63,362 nucleotides of DNA from Thauera aromatica_A. GTDB lineage: Bacteria; Pseudomonadota; Gammaproteobacteria; Burkholderiales; Rhodocyclaceae. The notes below the pieces were generated by a model that was not told where the DNA came from, searched no databases, and worked only from the letters and a program-made list of their open reading frames with translations. This document shows, piece after piece, positions 1 to 6,167 of this stretch (position 1 is the stretch's first letter; each line of letters begins with the position of its first letter). A program made the translations under genes and the position numbers. The stretch lies in the NCBI RefSeq assembly GCF_023093595.1, contig NZ_JALLIK010000090.1, positions 1-63,362 of the forward strand, in the 5' to 3' direction.

Positions 1-149
1 TTATGGTCGGTGCCGCGCATCGGAACAATTGGAGTGGTAATGCAGATCGTATTATAACGTCCGGGAAAGCCTCGCCGTTGCTCGGATCTGGCTAAATCAA
101 CAGCCTGCTAGTTGCTGGAGCATTCCATATCCTCGCTGATGCGGCACTT

Positions 150-479
150 TTAGTTGTGCTCTGCTCGGAACATCTCCATGGCCGTTGCCAACGCCGAGGA
201 CTGGCCTTGATTCAAAGCGCATCGAGACAAGTCCAAGTAAATGTCGAACGAAGCCCTTCCCTGGTCATACTTGATCTCAACGCGTGCTCCGTAGAAAAAG
301 CCAAGCACATCGTCCACAACCGTCTCATGGAGTCGTTGCCGATCCGTTGCTTGCTTCAGTTCCACCGCATCCAGGCGGAACAAGTGCTCCATGTCGCCAG
401 AGTGAGAGACGCGGTTGATGGCTGCCAAAATGAAGCTGTCCAGCACACCCTGAAGGTATGCACGATCAGAAGATTTCAT
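150..479 (-). CDS. hypothetical protein, 109 aa
   Basis: I do not recognise this protein. It is a small soluble protein with no signal peptide or membrane segment. The N-terminal half looks helical, and a strand-rich stretch (residues about 66-88) follows. The minus reading is preferred to the overlapping plus reading because its composition is ordinary for a protein, while the plus frame gives a Cys/His/Arg-rich sequence. Only a weak purine run (GGGATAAG) precedes the ATG. The base composition around it is clearly less GC-rich than the rest of the window, which suggests acquired DNA. It may be cargo of the toxin-antitoxin island, but nothing in the sequence gives a function. Confidence 0.45.
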   Translation of the reverse strand: MKSSDRAYLQGVLDSFILAAINRVSHSGDMEHLFRLDAVELKQATDRQRLHETVVDDVLGFFYGARVEIKYDQGRASFDIYLDLSRCALNQGQSSALATAMEMFRAEHN

Positions 480-842
480 GACTTATCCCAAATAGAAGGT
501 GGGCTATCCGCCTAAGCTTGCTTCATTTCAACTTTAAGCATTCCACAAAACATTTGCAATGGTTCTGTATGAGGCATATATCTGCCTACGCATCGTTCCC
601 ATTAGCACAATTCCCTAATTCGGTAAAGCGCGCCGCGCCGCCTCTCGAATGGATACCGGACCGGCCCGTGGCAGAATCGTCGGTTGTGGGCCGCAATGAG
701 GCACAGATTGAAGCAAGCGGCCAGTTCAGGCGTGACTACAAGCGCGCAGCCAAGGGACAACATCGCGCAACGCCCGACGCCGAGACCTTGCAACTCGTCC
801 GGCTTGGCTCGCATGGCGAGCTTGGCTTGCAGCATTTACAGC
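480..842. other. gap without a supported gene
   Basis: This 363-base stretch separates the hypothetical gene from hicB. The left part (about 500-640) is AT-richer than the surrounding chromosome. A 77-codon minus-strand frame (602-835) is open but has an unlikely Cys-rich composition and no ribosome site. A HicA toxin gene might be expected near hicB, but no double-stranded-RNA-binding-like HicA sequence with the conserved G-S-H-H signature is visible on either strand. Confidence 0.5.
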
Positions 843-1247
843 TCAGGCGTGCGGCCGGGCCTCGATGGCGAGCTTGGCGATGTAGCCCGAGCGGGTTTCG
901 CCCGCCGCATGGGCGTGCGCATCGAGCCGGGCCAGCACGCGGCGCGGCAGGGTGATGTTCACCCGCTCGGCCTTGTCGTCGAGGATGGCGGGGTCGACTT
1001 CGGCCACGGCCCAGATCCATCCATCGAATTCGGGGTTGGCGCGGTGCGCCGCGATGGAGGTCGGCGCCGGAATGTCGCCGCCGTCGTCCATCACCGCCTC
1101 GATCCACGCCGCAATGGCTTCCTTGGCGTTGTCGATGGCTTCGTCGATGCCGCTGTCGGCCGCCGAAAAGCAGCCCGGCAGGTCGGGCACCACCACGCCC
1201 CAGGCGTGCGTCTCGTCGCCCGGCTCGATTGCAATCGGGTATTTCAT
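843..1247 (-). CDS. hicB: HicB-family antitoxin, orphan
   Basis: This is a 134-aa HicB-type antitoxin, normally the partner that binds and blocks the HicA mRNA interferase and represses its own operon. The N-terminal part (residues 1-60) shows the HicB partial RNase-H-like fold signature: Y-P-I-A-I-E, then V-V-P-D-L-P-G-C-F-S-A-A-D. The C-terminal part (about 95-130, V-N-I-T-L-P-R-R-V-L then R-S-G-Y-I) is a ribbon-helix-helix DNA-binding segment. An AGGAG ribosome site precedes the ATG. It starts only 35 bases from the divergent Rpn-family gene. No hicA is visible on either side, so it is either an orphan antitoxin or a stand-alone regulator. Confidence 0.85.
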   Translation of the reverse strand: MKYPIAIEPGDETHAWGVVVPDLPGCFSAADSGIDEAIDNAKEAIAAWIEAVMDDGGDIPAPTSIAAHRANPEFDGWIWAVAEVDPAILDDKAERVNITLPRRVLARLDAHAHAAGETRSGYIAKLAIEARPHA

Positions 1248-1282
1248 CGTCGTCTCCTTTACTTGACCCCGGTCAGCTCCTC

Positions 1283-2308
1283 ATGCCCGCGCGCGACCAC
1301 GATTCCGGCTACAAGCTGCTGTTTTCCGACCCGCTGATGGTGCGCGACCTGGTGCGCGGCTTCGTCGATGATCCGTGGCTGCAGCGGCTCGACTTTTCCA
1401 CGCTGGAGCCGGTCAAGGGCCACTACGTGAGCGAGGACATGCGCCAGCGCGCCGACGACGTGGTGTGGCGGGTGAAGAGCGGCGAGGGCTGGGTGTATCT
1501 GTACCTGCTGATCGAGTTCCAGCACGCCATTGACCGCTTCATGGCGCTGCGCATGTTGGTGTATGTGGGGCTGCTGTATCAGGACCTGATCCGCCAGAAG
1601 CAGTTCGCCCCGGGCGGACAGCTGCCGCCGGTGCTGCCGATCGTGCTCTACAACGGCGAGCGGCGCTGGCGCGCACCGACCACGCTGGCGGCGTTGCTGC
1701 CGCCGCTGCCGGCATTCCTGAAGCCGTTGCAGCCGCAGATGCGCTACGTGCTGATCGACGAGGGCGCCTACCCGGACGAAACCCTGCGCGGCCTGCCGCA
1801 AAACCTCGCCGCCGCGATCTTCCAGGCCGAACGCCTGCAGACGCCCGCGGCGATCCAGGACTTCGTCGCCCGCCTGGAGGTCGAAACCCGCGCCCCGGCC
1901 TTCGCCCGCGTGCGCCGCATCGTCGCCATCTGGCTGCGTGCGGTCCTCAGGCATAATCGCACCTACGCCATCGATCTGCCCGAACTGGACGATCTGCAGG
2001 AGCTGAACACCATGCTGTCGCAACGCATCGAAAAATGGGCCAAGGACTACCTCGCTGCGGGTGAGCAGAAGGGGCGGGTGGAAGGGCTGCAGCAAGGCGT
2101 CCTCCGCGGAGAGGCCCGCGTGCTGGCGCGCCAGCTGACCCGCCGTTTCGGCGAGTTGCCCGGCTGGGTGGAAGCACGCCTCAACGCGGCAACCGAGGCG
2201 CAGCTCGAAGCCTGGTCCGACGCCGTGCTCGACGCCCGCAGCCTGGACGAGGTGTTCGCCGAGCCGCAGGGGCGACCCGCCGGGTCGCCCCCACCGGCCA
2301 GCCATTGA
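1283..2308 (+). CDS. Rpn-family recombination-promoting nuclease / putative transposase
   Basis: This 341-aa protein belongs to the Rpn (YhgA/RpnA) family, PD-(D/E)XK nucleases once called transposase_31 and known in E. coli to promote RecA-independent recombination. The start M-P-A-R-D-H-D-S-G-Y-K-L-L-F-S-D is typical of the family. The catalytic core shows an acidic R-A-D-D-V and then L-L-I-E-F-Q, the E-x-Q version of the E-x-K motif (about residues 75-95). The C-terminus carries the usual charged coiled segment (A-A-G-E-Q-K-G-R-V-E-G-L). I chose the ATG at 1283 because homologous sequence begins there; the reading frame extends 18 codons upstream. It is divergent from hicB. A GC hairpin follows the stop. 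Confidence 0.85.
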   Translation: MPARDHDSGYKLLFSDPLMVRDLVRGFVDDPWLQRLDFSTLEPVKGHYVSEDMRQRADDVVWRVKSGEGWVYLYLLIEFQHAIDRFMALRMLVYVGLLYQDLIRQKQFAPGGQLPPVLPIVLYNGERRWRAPTTLAALLPPLPAFLKPLQPQMRYVLIDEGAYPDETLRGLPQNLAAAIFQAERLQTPAAIQDFVARLEVETRAPAFARVRRIVAIWLRAVLRHNRTYAIDLPELDDLQELNTMLSQRIEKWAKDYLAAGEQKGRVEGLQQGVLRGEARVLARQLTRRFGELPGWVEARLNAATEAQLEAWSDAVLDARSLDEVFAEPQGRPAGSPPPASH

Positions 2309-2332
2309 AGGGGATCGGGATCGGGGTCAAAT

Positions 2333-2354
2333 GCCGCCTTGCTGAGAAGGCGGC
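2333..2354. terminator. hairpin between convergent Rpn and XRE genes
   Basis: The perfect 8-bp inverted repeat GCCGCCTT / AAGGCGGC has a 6-base loop (2341-2346). It sits 25 bases after the Rpn stop and before the end of the minus-strand XRE gene. Only a short T run (CTTTG) follows, so termination would be weak. Confidence 0.4.
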
Positions 2355-2382
2355 GCTTTGTCGCGACTGTGGGGCTGGGGCG

Positions 2383-2434
2383 TTCTCGAAAACCGTTCTC
2401 GCTTGAACCTACGCAGAACGGCGAGTTTCGAGAA
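2383..2434. repeat. imperfect long inverted repeat
   Basis: The arms TTCTCGAAAACCGTTCT (2383-2399) and AGAACGGCGAGTTTCGAGAA (2415-2434) pair imperfectly, with three unpaired bases, around a 15-base centre. The repeat lies directly downstream of the antitoxin stop at 2437 on the minus strand, so it may fold as a 3' hairpin of the higBA transcript. It may also be the scar of an inserted element. Confidence 0.35.
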
Positions 2435-2436
2435 GG

Positions 2437-2718
2437 TCAGGCCGCTTGAAGTACCCGCATTTCGACGTGCAAACCAGCCGCGGCAGCCATGTTCACCAAG
2501 GCATCGAGGCCGAACAGGTTGATCTTCCCGCGCATCAGGTCGGAGATGCGCGGCTGCGTGACACCGAACAGCTTGGCCGCCTGCGACTGGCTCATTTCGG
2601 TGCGGGTGATGTGATCCTTGAGCGCCATCATCAGTTCGGACCGCAGCTTCATGTTCTCCGCCTCGGCCGGCGCGTCCTCGATGGCGTCCCAAACGCTGGC
2701 GTATCGTTGCTCGCTCAT
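2437..2718 (-). CDS. higA: XRE-family antitoxin (HigA-like)
   Basis: This 93-aa protein has a helix-turn-helix at about residues 38-75 (L-K-D-H-I, S-Q-S-Q-A-A-K-L-F-G-V-T-Q-P-R-I-S-D-L-M-R-G-K), the signature of short antitoxins encoded after a HigB/RelE toxin. It should bind and neutralise the upstream toxin and repress the shared promoter. Its ATG overlaps the toxin stop (ATGA), so the two are translationally coupled, toxin first, as in higBA. A likely operator is the perfect palindrome at 3062-3079. Confidence 0.88.
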   Translation of the reverse strand: MSEQRYASVWDAIEDAPAEAENMKLRSELMMALKDHITRTEMSQSQAAKLFGVTQPRISDLMRGKINLFGLDALVNMAAAAGLHVEMRVLQAA

Positions 2719-3053
2719 TGTCCTAGCTCCTTCACCAAGTCGCGGTAACGCTTCGCGGCGAGATCCACGTCGGCCTTGCTGGTCTTCTCCGTCTTCTTCT
2801 GGAAGCAGTGAAGCACATACACGGCGTCGGTGAACTTCGCCACATAGATGATCCGGAACGCGCCGCTCGCGTCCCGAATCCGAATCTCCCGAACGCCCTG
2901 GCCTACGGTGCTCATCGGCTTCCAGTCGTCGGGCTCGCGACCCCTCTGCACCTGGTCGATCTGGAGGCCGGCCTCGCGTCGCACGGCCAGTGGAAAGGCG
3001 CGCAGGTCATCGAGGGAGCTTCCCATGAACTCGACAGGCTTGGGATCAGTCAT
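2715..3053 (-). CDS. higB: HigB/RelE-superfamily toxin (Gp49-like)
   Basis: This 112-aa toxin belongs to the phage Gp49/HigB-1 branch of the RelE/ParE superfamily, ribosome-dependent mRNA interferases. Family landmarks are L-D-D-L-R-A-F-P, the core G-V-R-E-I-R-I-R-D, then F-R-I-I-Y-V-A-K-F and V-Y-V-L-H-C-F-Q-K-K-T-E-K-T (about residues 65-95). Start choice is open. The ATG at 3053 lies only 6 bases after the predicted -10, implying a nearly leaderless message; a second ATG at 3026 is possible. It overlaps the antitoxin gene by 4 bases. The promoter contains the palindromic operator. Confidence 0.88.
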   Translation of the reverse strand: MTDPKPVEFMGSSLDDLRAFPLAVRREAGLQIDQVQRGREPDDWKPMSTVGQGVREIRIRDASGAFRIIYVAKFTDAVYVLHCFQKKTEKTSKADVDLAAKRYRDLVKELGQ

Positions 3054-3059
3054 GTTGCA

Positions 3060-3088
3060 ACCATACAAAATTTTGTATGCTCTGACAA
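3060..3088 (-). promoter_or_regulatory. higBA promoter with 18-bp perfect palindrome operator
   Basis: On the minus strand, TTGTCA (3083-3088) and TATGGT (3060-3065) are separated by exactly 17 bases, a good sigma-70 layout. The spacer and the first -10 bases contain CATACAAAATTTTGTATG (3062-3079), a perfect 18-bp palindrome in an otherwise GC-rich region. Its position suits autorepression by the HigA-like HTH protein. The binding is inferred. Confidence 0.75.
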
Positions 3089-3151
3089 GCGGGCGGGCCA
3101 GGCAACCGGCTTAGCGTACGATTTTTCCGTTTTCTGAGGCGCTCCCACGCA

Positions 3152-3331
3152 GCGCGCTGCGACTTCCTCTTGGGTCAGGTCCGCCTGCTTGCGGGCCTGC
3201 AGCAGTTCGTTGTGTGCAGCGTACTCTTCTTCCAATCCATCCCACGCGGCCTTGAATCCTGGCCGTTGCATGGCACGGGCAAGTTCCGCCTTGGTGTCCA
3301 GGCGAACCGGCTTGAATTGCTCGCTATGCAT
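3152..3331 (-). pseudogene. truncated XRE-family antitoxin remnant
   Basis: From the ATG at 3331 the reading frame gives a normal start for an XRE-type antitoxin: F-K-P-V-R-L-D-T-K-A-E-L-A-R-A-M, then E-E-Y-A-A-H-N-E-L-L-Q-A-R-K-Q-A-D-L-T-Q-E-E-V-A. It then loses all similarity after residue 60 or so, in the middle of the helix-turn-helix, and runs on as unrelated sequence through the higBA promoter. No matching RelE toxin lies upstream. I read it as the left-over half of an older toxin-antitoxin locus, broken when the higBA block was placed beside it. Confidence 0.65.
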
Positions 3332-3365
3332 GTTCCTGATTAGCAATGAATCTCAGTCACGCGAA

Positions 3366-3818
3366 TCAAGCGCTGGGGTTGCGGGGTGCAGGTGGCGGCG
3401 GCTCCCACGGATTAATGATGGTCACTCCCGTTGGCTTGAAATCGGCCGCGTTGCGCGTGACTACCGCCATGCCGTGCACCAGTGCCGTCGCCGCAATGAG
3501 CGCGTCACGCTCGCCGCGCTTGTCTGGTACGTGCAGCCGGGCGCAGCGCTGCGCCACAGCGGTATCGATAGACAATGTGCGCCCGGAGAACTCGGGTAAT
3601 ACGTGCTGCTCCAGCCACGAGCGCAGCATGGCCCCCTGGGTAGCGTCCTTGCGTTCAATTGACAGAACACCGAGCTCCAGCTCCATGATGGCGATGGCCG
3701 ATACGAAGAGGTCGGCGGCATCGACGCTTTCCGTCCATGCCGCCACATTCCCATCGGCCTTGCCAAGCCGTACCTTGCGCAGTTCCGACAGCACATTGGT
3801 ATCGAGCACGTACATCAT
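3366..3818 (-). CDS. vapC: VapC-family PIN-domain toxin
   Basis: This 150-aa PIN-domain ribonuclease is of the VapC/FitB type. The start M-M-Y-V-L-D-T-N-V-L-S-E-L carries the first catalytic Asp. A conserved Glu lies in I-M-E-L-E-L-G-V, another acidic site in G-E-R-D-A-L-I-A-A-T-A-L, and the fourth in V-V-T-R-N-A-A-D-F. The PIN core therefore looks complete and probably active on tRNA or rRNA. The C-terminus ends in N-P-W-E-P, common in FitB-like proteins. The start overlaps the upstream Phd-type antitoxin stop (ATGA), giving antitoxin-then-toxin order. Confidence 0.9.
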   Translation of the reverse strand: MMYVLDTNVLSELRKVRLGKADGNVAAWTESVDAADLFVSAIAIMELELGVLSIERKDATQGAMLRSWLEQHVLPEFSGRTLSIDTAVAQRCARLHVPDKRGERDALIAATALVHGMAVVTRNAADFKPTGVTIINPWEPPPPAPRNPSA

Positions 3819-4069
3819 GAGAGATCAGCCGGCCGGGCTCCAATGGTTACGCGCGGCGGCTCGAACTCGATGTCCGCAACGCCCGGCATCGCCAGCGCAT
3901 CGGCAATGTTGCGCCGCTGCTTCGTCAGCCGCTGATAGTCCTCGAAGCTCAGCAGCACGTGTGCAGGCTTGCCGCGATCCGTGATGAACACCGGGCCGCT
4001 CTTGGTGGCCTTCTTTGCTCGCGTCACGTCCTGGTTCAGCTCCCGACTGGATAGGGTTGTGATGGTCAT
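3815..4069 (-). CDS. Phd/YefM-family antitoxin
   Basis: This 84-aa Phd/YefM-fold antitoxin has an N-terminal DNA-binding part (T-L-S-S-R-E-L-N-Q-D-V-T-R-A-K-K-A-T) followed by G-P-V-F-I-T-D-R-G-K-P-A-H-V-L-L-S-F-E-D-Y, the classic core. The acidic tail (I-E-F-E-P-P-R) should wrap the VapC toxin. A strong ribosome site (AGGAGGT) lies 8 bases before the ATG, favouring antitoxin excess. An imperfect 20-bp palindrome just upstream (4093-4112) is the probable operator. Pairing Phd with a PIN toxin is common in FitAB-like modules. Confidence 0.9.
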   Translation of the reverse strand: MTITTLSSRELNQDVTRAKKATKSGPVFITDRGKPAHVLLSFEDYQRLTKQRRNIADALAMPGVADIEFEPPRVTIGARPADLS

Positions 4070-4092
4070 AGGGCACCTCCTACGTCAATTTA

Positions 4093-4112
4093 ATGTAGTC
4101 ACGTTACTACAT
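4093..4112. promoter_or_regulatory. probable Phd operator palindrome
   Basis: ATGTAGT (4093-4099) and ACTACAT (4106-4112) flank a central ACGT, giving a 20-bp palindrome with one mismatched pair. It lies 23 bases upstream of the antitoxin start in a short AT-rich patch, the expected place for autorepression by a Phd-fold protein. Confidence 0.6.
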
Positions 4113-4328
4113 AATCAATTGAAAGGCCAGCGACTGGCCAAGCTGGATCAGCTACGGCTCATCCTCGGCCGACTTAACGCAGCCACCGAAGCGCCGCCCG
4201 GAGCCCGGTCTGCCGCCGCGCCGCCCCGTCCGGCCGTGGAAAGCTTAGAATGGCCGCCCGCCACGCGTTGGGAATAACGGGTGGTTTGTGTATGGGGCCG
4301 CGCTGCAGGGCGGGTGGAGACGAGGACG

Positions 4329-6014
4329 ATGGTCGACGAGCAGGACAAGTACAACCGGGTGGACAACCCGATCGAAGTCGAACAGCTGCTGGGGGCGCTG
4401 AGCGACGCCGACGGCGCCTGGATTCGCCTCGAGCGCGATGACGCCGAGCCGCAGCCGGTGCTGGTGGCCGAGCAGCGTCCGGGCGAGGTGCTGGTGCTCG
4501 ATATCGGCGCGGTGCGCGAGATCGCCGGCGAGCTGCGCCGCGGACAGGCGTTTCGCGTGCTGGGGCGGGCCGGCGAACGCCTGCTGCGCACCGAACCGAT
4601 CGTGGCCGAGGCGGTGCGCGAGGAAGGGGGACGGGTGTATTGCGACTGCCCCTATCCGGTGACGCTGGGGGTGCTGCAGCGGCGCGAGGCGTTTCGCGCG
4701 CGCCTGCGTCCGGGCATGGAGGTCGGCGTGGTCGTGCGCAGCGCCGATGCCGCCGGCAGTATTCATGGCGACCTGCGCGACCTGTCGCTGGGCGGTTGCC
4801 AGGCGGCGCTGCCGCTGTCGTCCGGCACCCGCCTGCGCGATGCGCCGCTGCCGCTGGAGGTGGAGTTGTGCTTTCCCAACGGCGTGCGCTTCATCATCGC
4901 CGCACAGGCGACCCGCTTCAACACCGATATCCGCCGCCACGCGATGTTCGTCGGCTTCCGCTTCGAGGCCCCGAGCGCCGAGCAGGAGCGCCTGCTGTGG
5001 CAGTTCGTGCGCGAGATCGAGCGCGAAGTGGCGCGCCTGGACGGCACCTTGGCCGGCACTGTGCAGCCGTCGCCGCTGCTTACTCCGTCGCCCGGGGCCG
5101 AGCAGCCGGTGGGCTGGCGCGCGGCGCTGGTGCACCCGACGCCGATGGCGCGGCGGCTGGCGCGTGTCGCCGGCTACCTCGATGCCCAGGCGCTGGAGCT
5201 GCAGCACGGCGGCGACGTGGACCCGGCGCAGCTGTCGCGCCATGCCGATCTGCTGCTGACGCTGCTCGACGAAGACCGCGAAGCGGTGCTGTTCGCCACC
5301 CGCTGCATGCACCGCGAGCCGATGCCGGTGCGCCACGGGCTGGCGGTGGCGGCGCACCTGGTGGACCTGATGGGCGGTCCGCGGGTGACGCCCGCGCTGC
5401 GCAAGGCGGTGGCGGCGGCGGCGATGGTCCATGACCTGGGCAAGGTGCTGCTGCCGGCCGAGCTGATGGCTGCGACTACGCTCGATGCGCCGGCGCGCGC
5501 ACGCCTGGCCGAGCATGTCGGCTTGCTGGTCGAGCGTCTGGCGCGCTGCCGCTGGTTGGCACCGAGCGTGGTGATGGCAGTGGTCGGCCAGATCAACGAA
5601 CGCCTGGACGGCAGCGGCTACCCCGACGGCACCCACGCCGATGCGCTCGGCGAGCTCGCGCGCGCGGCAGCGGTGGTGGATGCGGTCGAGGCTATGCGCC
5701 GCGCCCGCGCCGACCGCCCGCCGCTGTCGCTGGCGGAAATCTATCGCACCCTGCTGCGCTCCGATTCGCCTTTCGATCCCAACTGGGTGCGGCGCCACCT
5801 GCGCCATTTTGGTGCGTTGCCGGTGGGGGCGCTGGTGCGTTACGAGGGCGACCGTCTGGCCTGGGTGCAGCGCCTCGACGAGAACCGCCGCCCGGTCCAG
5901 GTGGAGCTGACCGATCGCATCGCCGCCCCCGAGACCCTGACCGGAGAGATCCTGCGCGGACCGGCGCTGGCGCGCTTGGGCGCGGTGGTCGAGGAGTGCC
6001 CGGTCGACGCCTGA
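4329..6014 (+). CDS. YcgR-like PilZ protein fused to degenerate HD-GYP domain
   Basis: This is a 561-aa cytoplasmic protein. Residues about 10-115 resemble the YcgR N-terminal domain. Residues 118-225 form a PilZ domain with both c-di-GMP motifs intact: R-R-E-A-F-R (RxxxR, 119-123) and D-L-S-L-G-G (151-156). Residues about 330-500 form an HD-type phosphohydrolase domain with H-D-L-G-K (368-372), a downstream His (396) and D-G-S-G-Y-P-D-G (427-434). The HHE triplet that should precede D-G-x-G-Y-P is replaced by I-N-E (422-424), removing two metal ligands. It likely senses c-di-GMP and acts on the flagellar motor; phosphodiesterase activity is doubtful. I chose ATG 4329, preceded by GAGACGAGGA, over an upstream frame extension. 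fliD follows, with its own promoter. Confidence 0.85.
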   Translation: MVDEQDKYNRVDNPIEVEQLLGALSDADGAWIRLERDDAEPQPVLVAEQRPGEVLVLDIGAVREIAGELRRGQAFRVLGRAGERLLRTEPIVAEAVREEGGRVYCDCPYPVTLGVLQRREAFRARLRPGMEVGVVVRSADAAGSIHGDLRDLSLGGCQAALPLSSGTRLRDAPLPLEVELCFPNGVRFIIAAQATRFNTDIRRHAMFVGFRFEAPSAEQERLLWQFVREIEREVARLDGTLAGTVQPSPLLTPSPGAEQPVGWRAALVHPTPMARRLARVAGYLDAQALELQHGGDVDPAQLSRHADLLLTLLDEDREAVLFATRCMHREPMPVRHGLAVAAHLVDLMGGPRVTPALRKAVAAAAMVHDLGKVLLPAELMAATTLDAPARARLAEHVGLLVERLARCRWLAPSVVMAVVGQINERLDGSGYPDGTHADALGELARAAAVVDAVEAMRRARADRPPLSLAEIYRTLLRSDSPFDPNWVRRHLRHFGALPVGALVRYEGDRLAWVQRLDENRRPVQVELTDRIAAPETLTGEILRGPALARLGAVVEECPVDA

Positions 6015-6023
6015 AGCGGCGTC

Positions 6024-6050
6024 TCAAGTCCGCGTCCCGGTCGCCGATAA
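6024..6050 (+). promoter_or_regulatory. sigma-28 (FliA) promoter of fliD
   Basis: TCAAGTCC (6024-6031), an 11-base spacer and GCCGATAA (6043-6050) closely match the flagellar sigma-28 consensus (TAAAGTTT, N11, GCCGATAA). The -10 is exact and 5 of 8 bases match in the -35. It lies 118 bases before fliD and after the PilZ/HD-GYP stop, so fliD-fliS-fliT should be a late, FliA-dependent unit. Confidence 0.8.
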
Positions 6051-6167
6051 ACCAAACAGCAGCGTGTGCCGGCGGTTTCTCCGCCGAGTGCACGCCGCCG
6101 CGCCCTGTCACACTGACCGTTGGCGTGGCAGTTGAAGAATCGACGATCGATTGACGGGAGGCAGGAC

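Noticed and set aside
602..835. HicA toxin partner for the HicB gene
   Set aside because: The open frame has no HicA signature (G-S-H-H) and an odd Cys-rich composition.
1283..2308. Insertion sequence transposase
   Set aside because: Although called transposase_31 in older annotation, the protein is an Rpn-type nuclease, and no terminal inverted repeats or target duplications flank it.
6121..6136. Sigma-54 promoter before fliD (TGGC...TTGA)
   Set aside because: The -12 element lacks the GC pair, and an excellent sigma-28 promoter lies just upstream.
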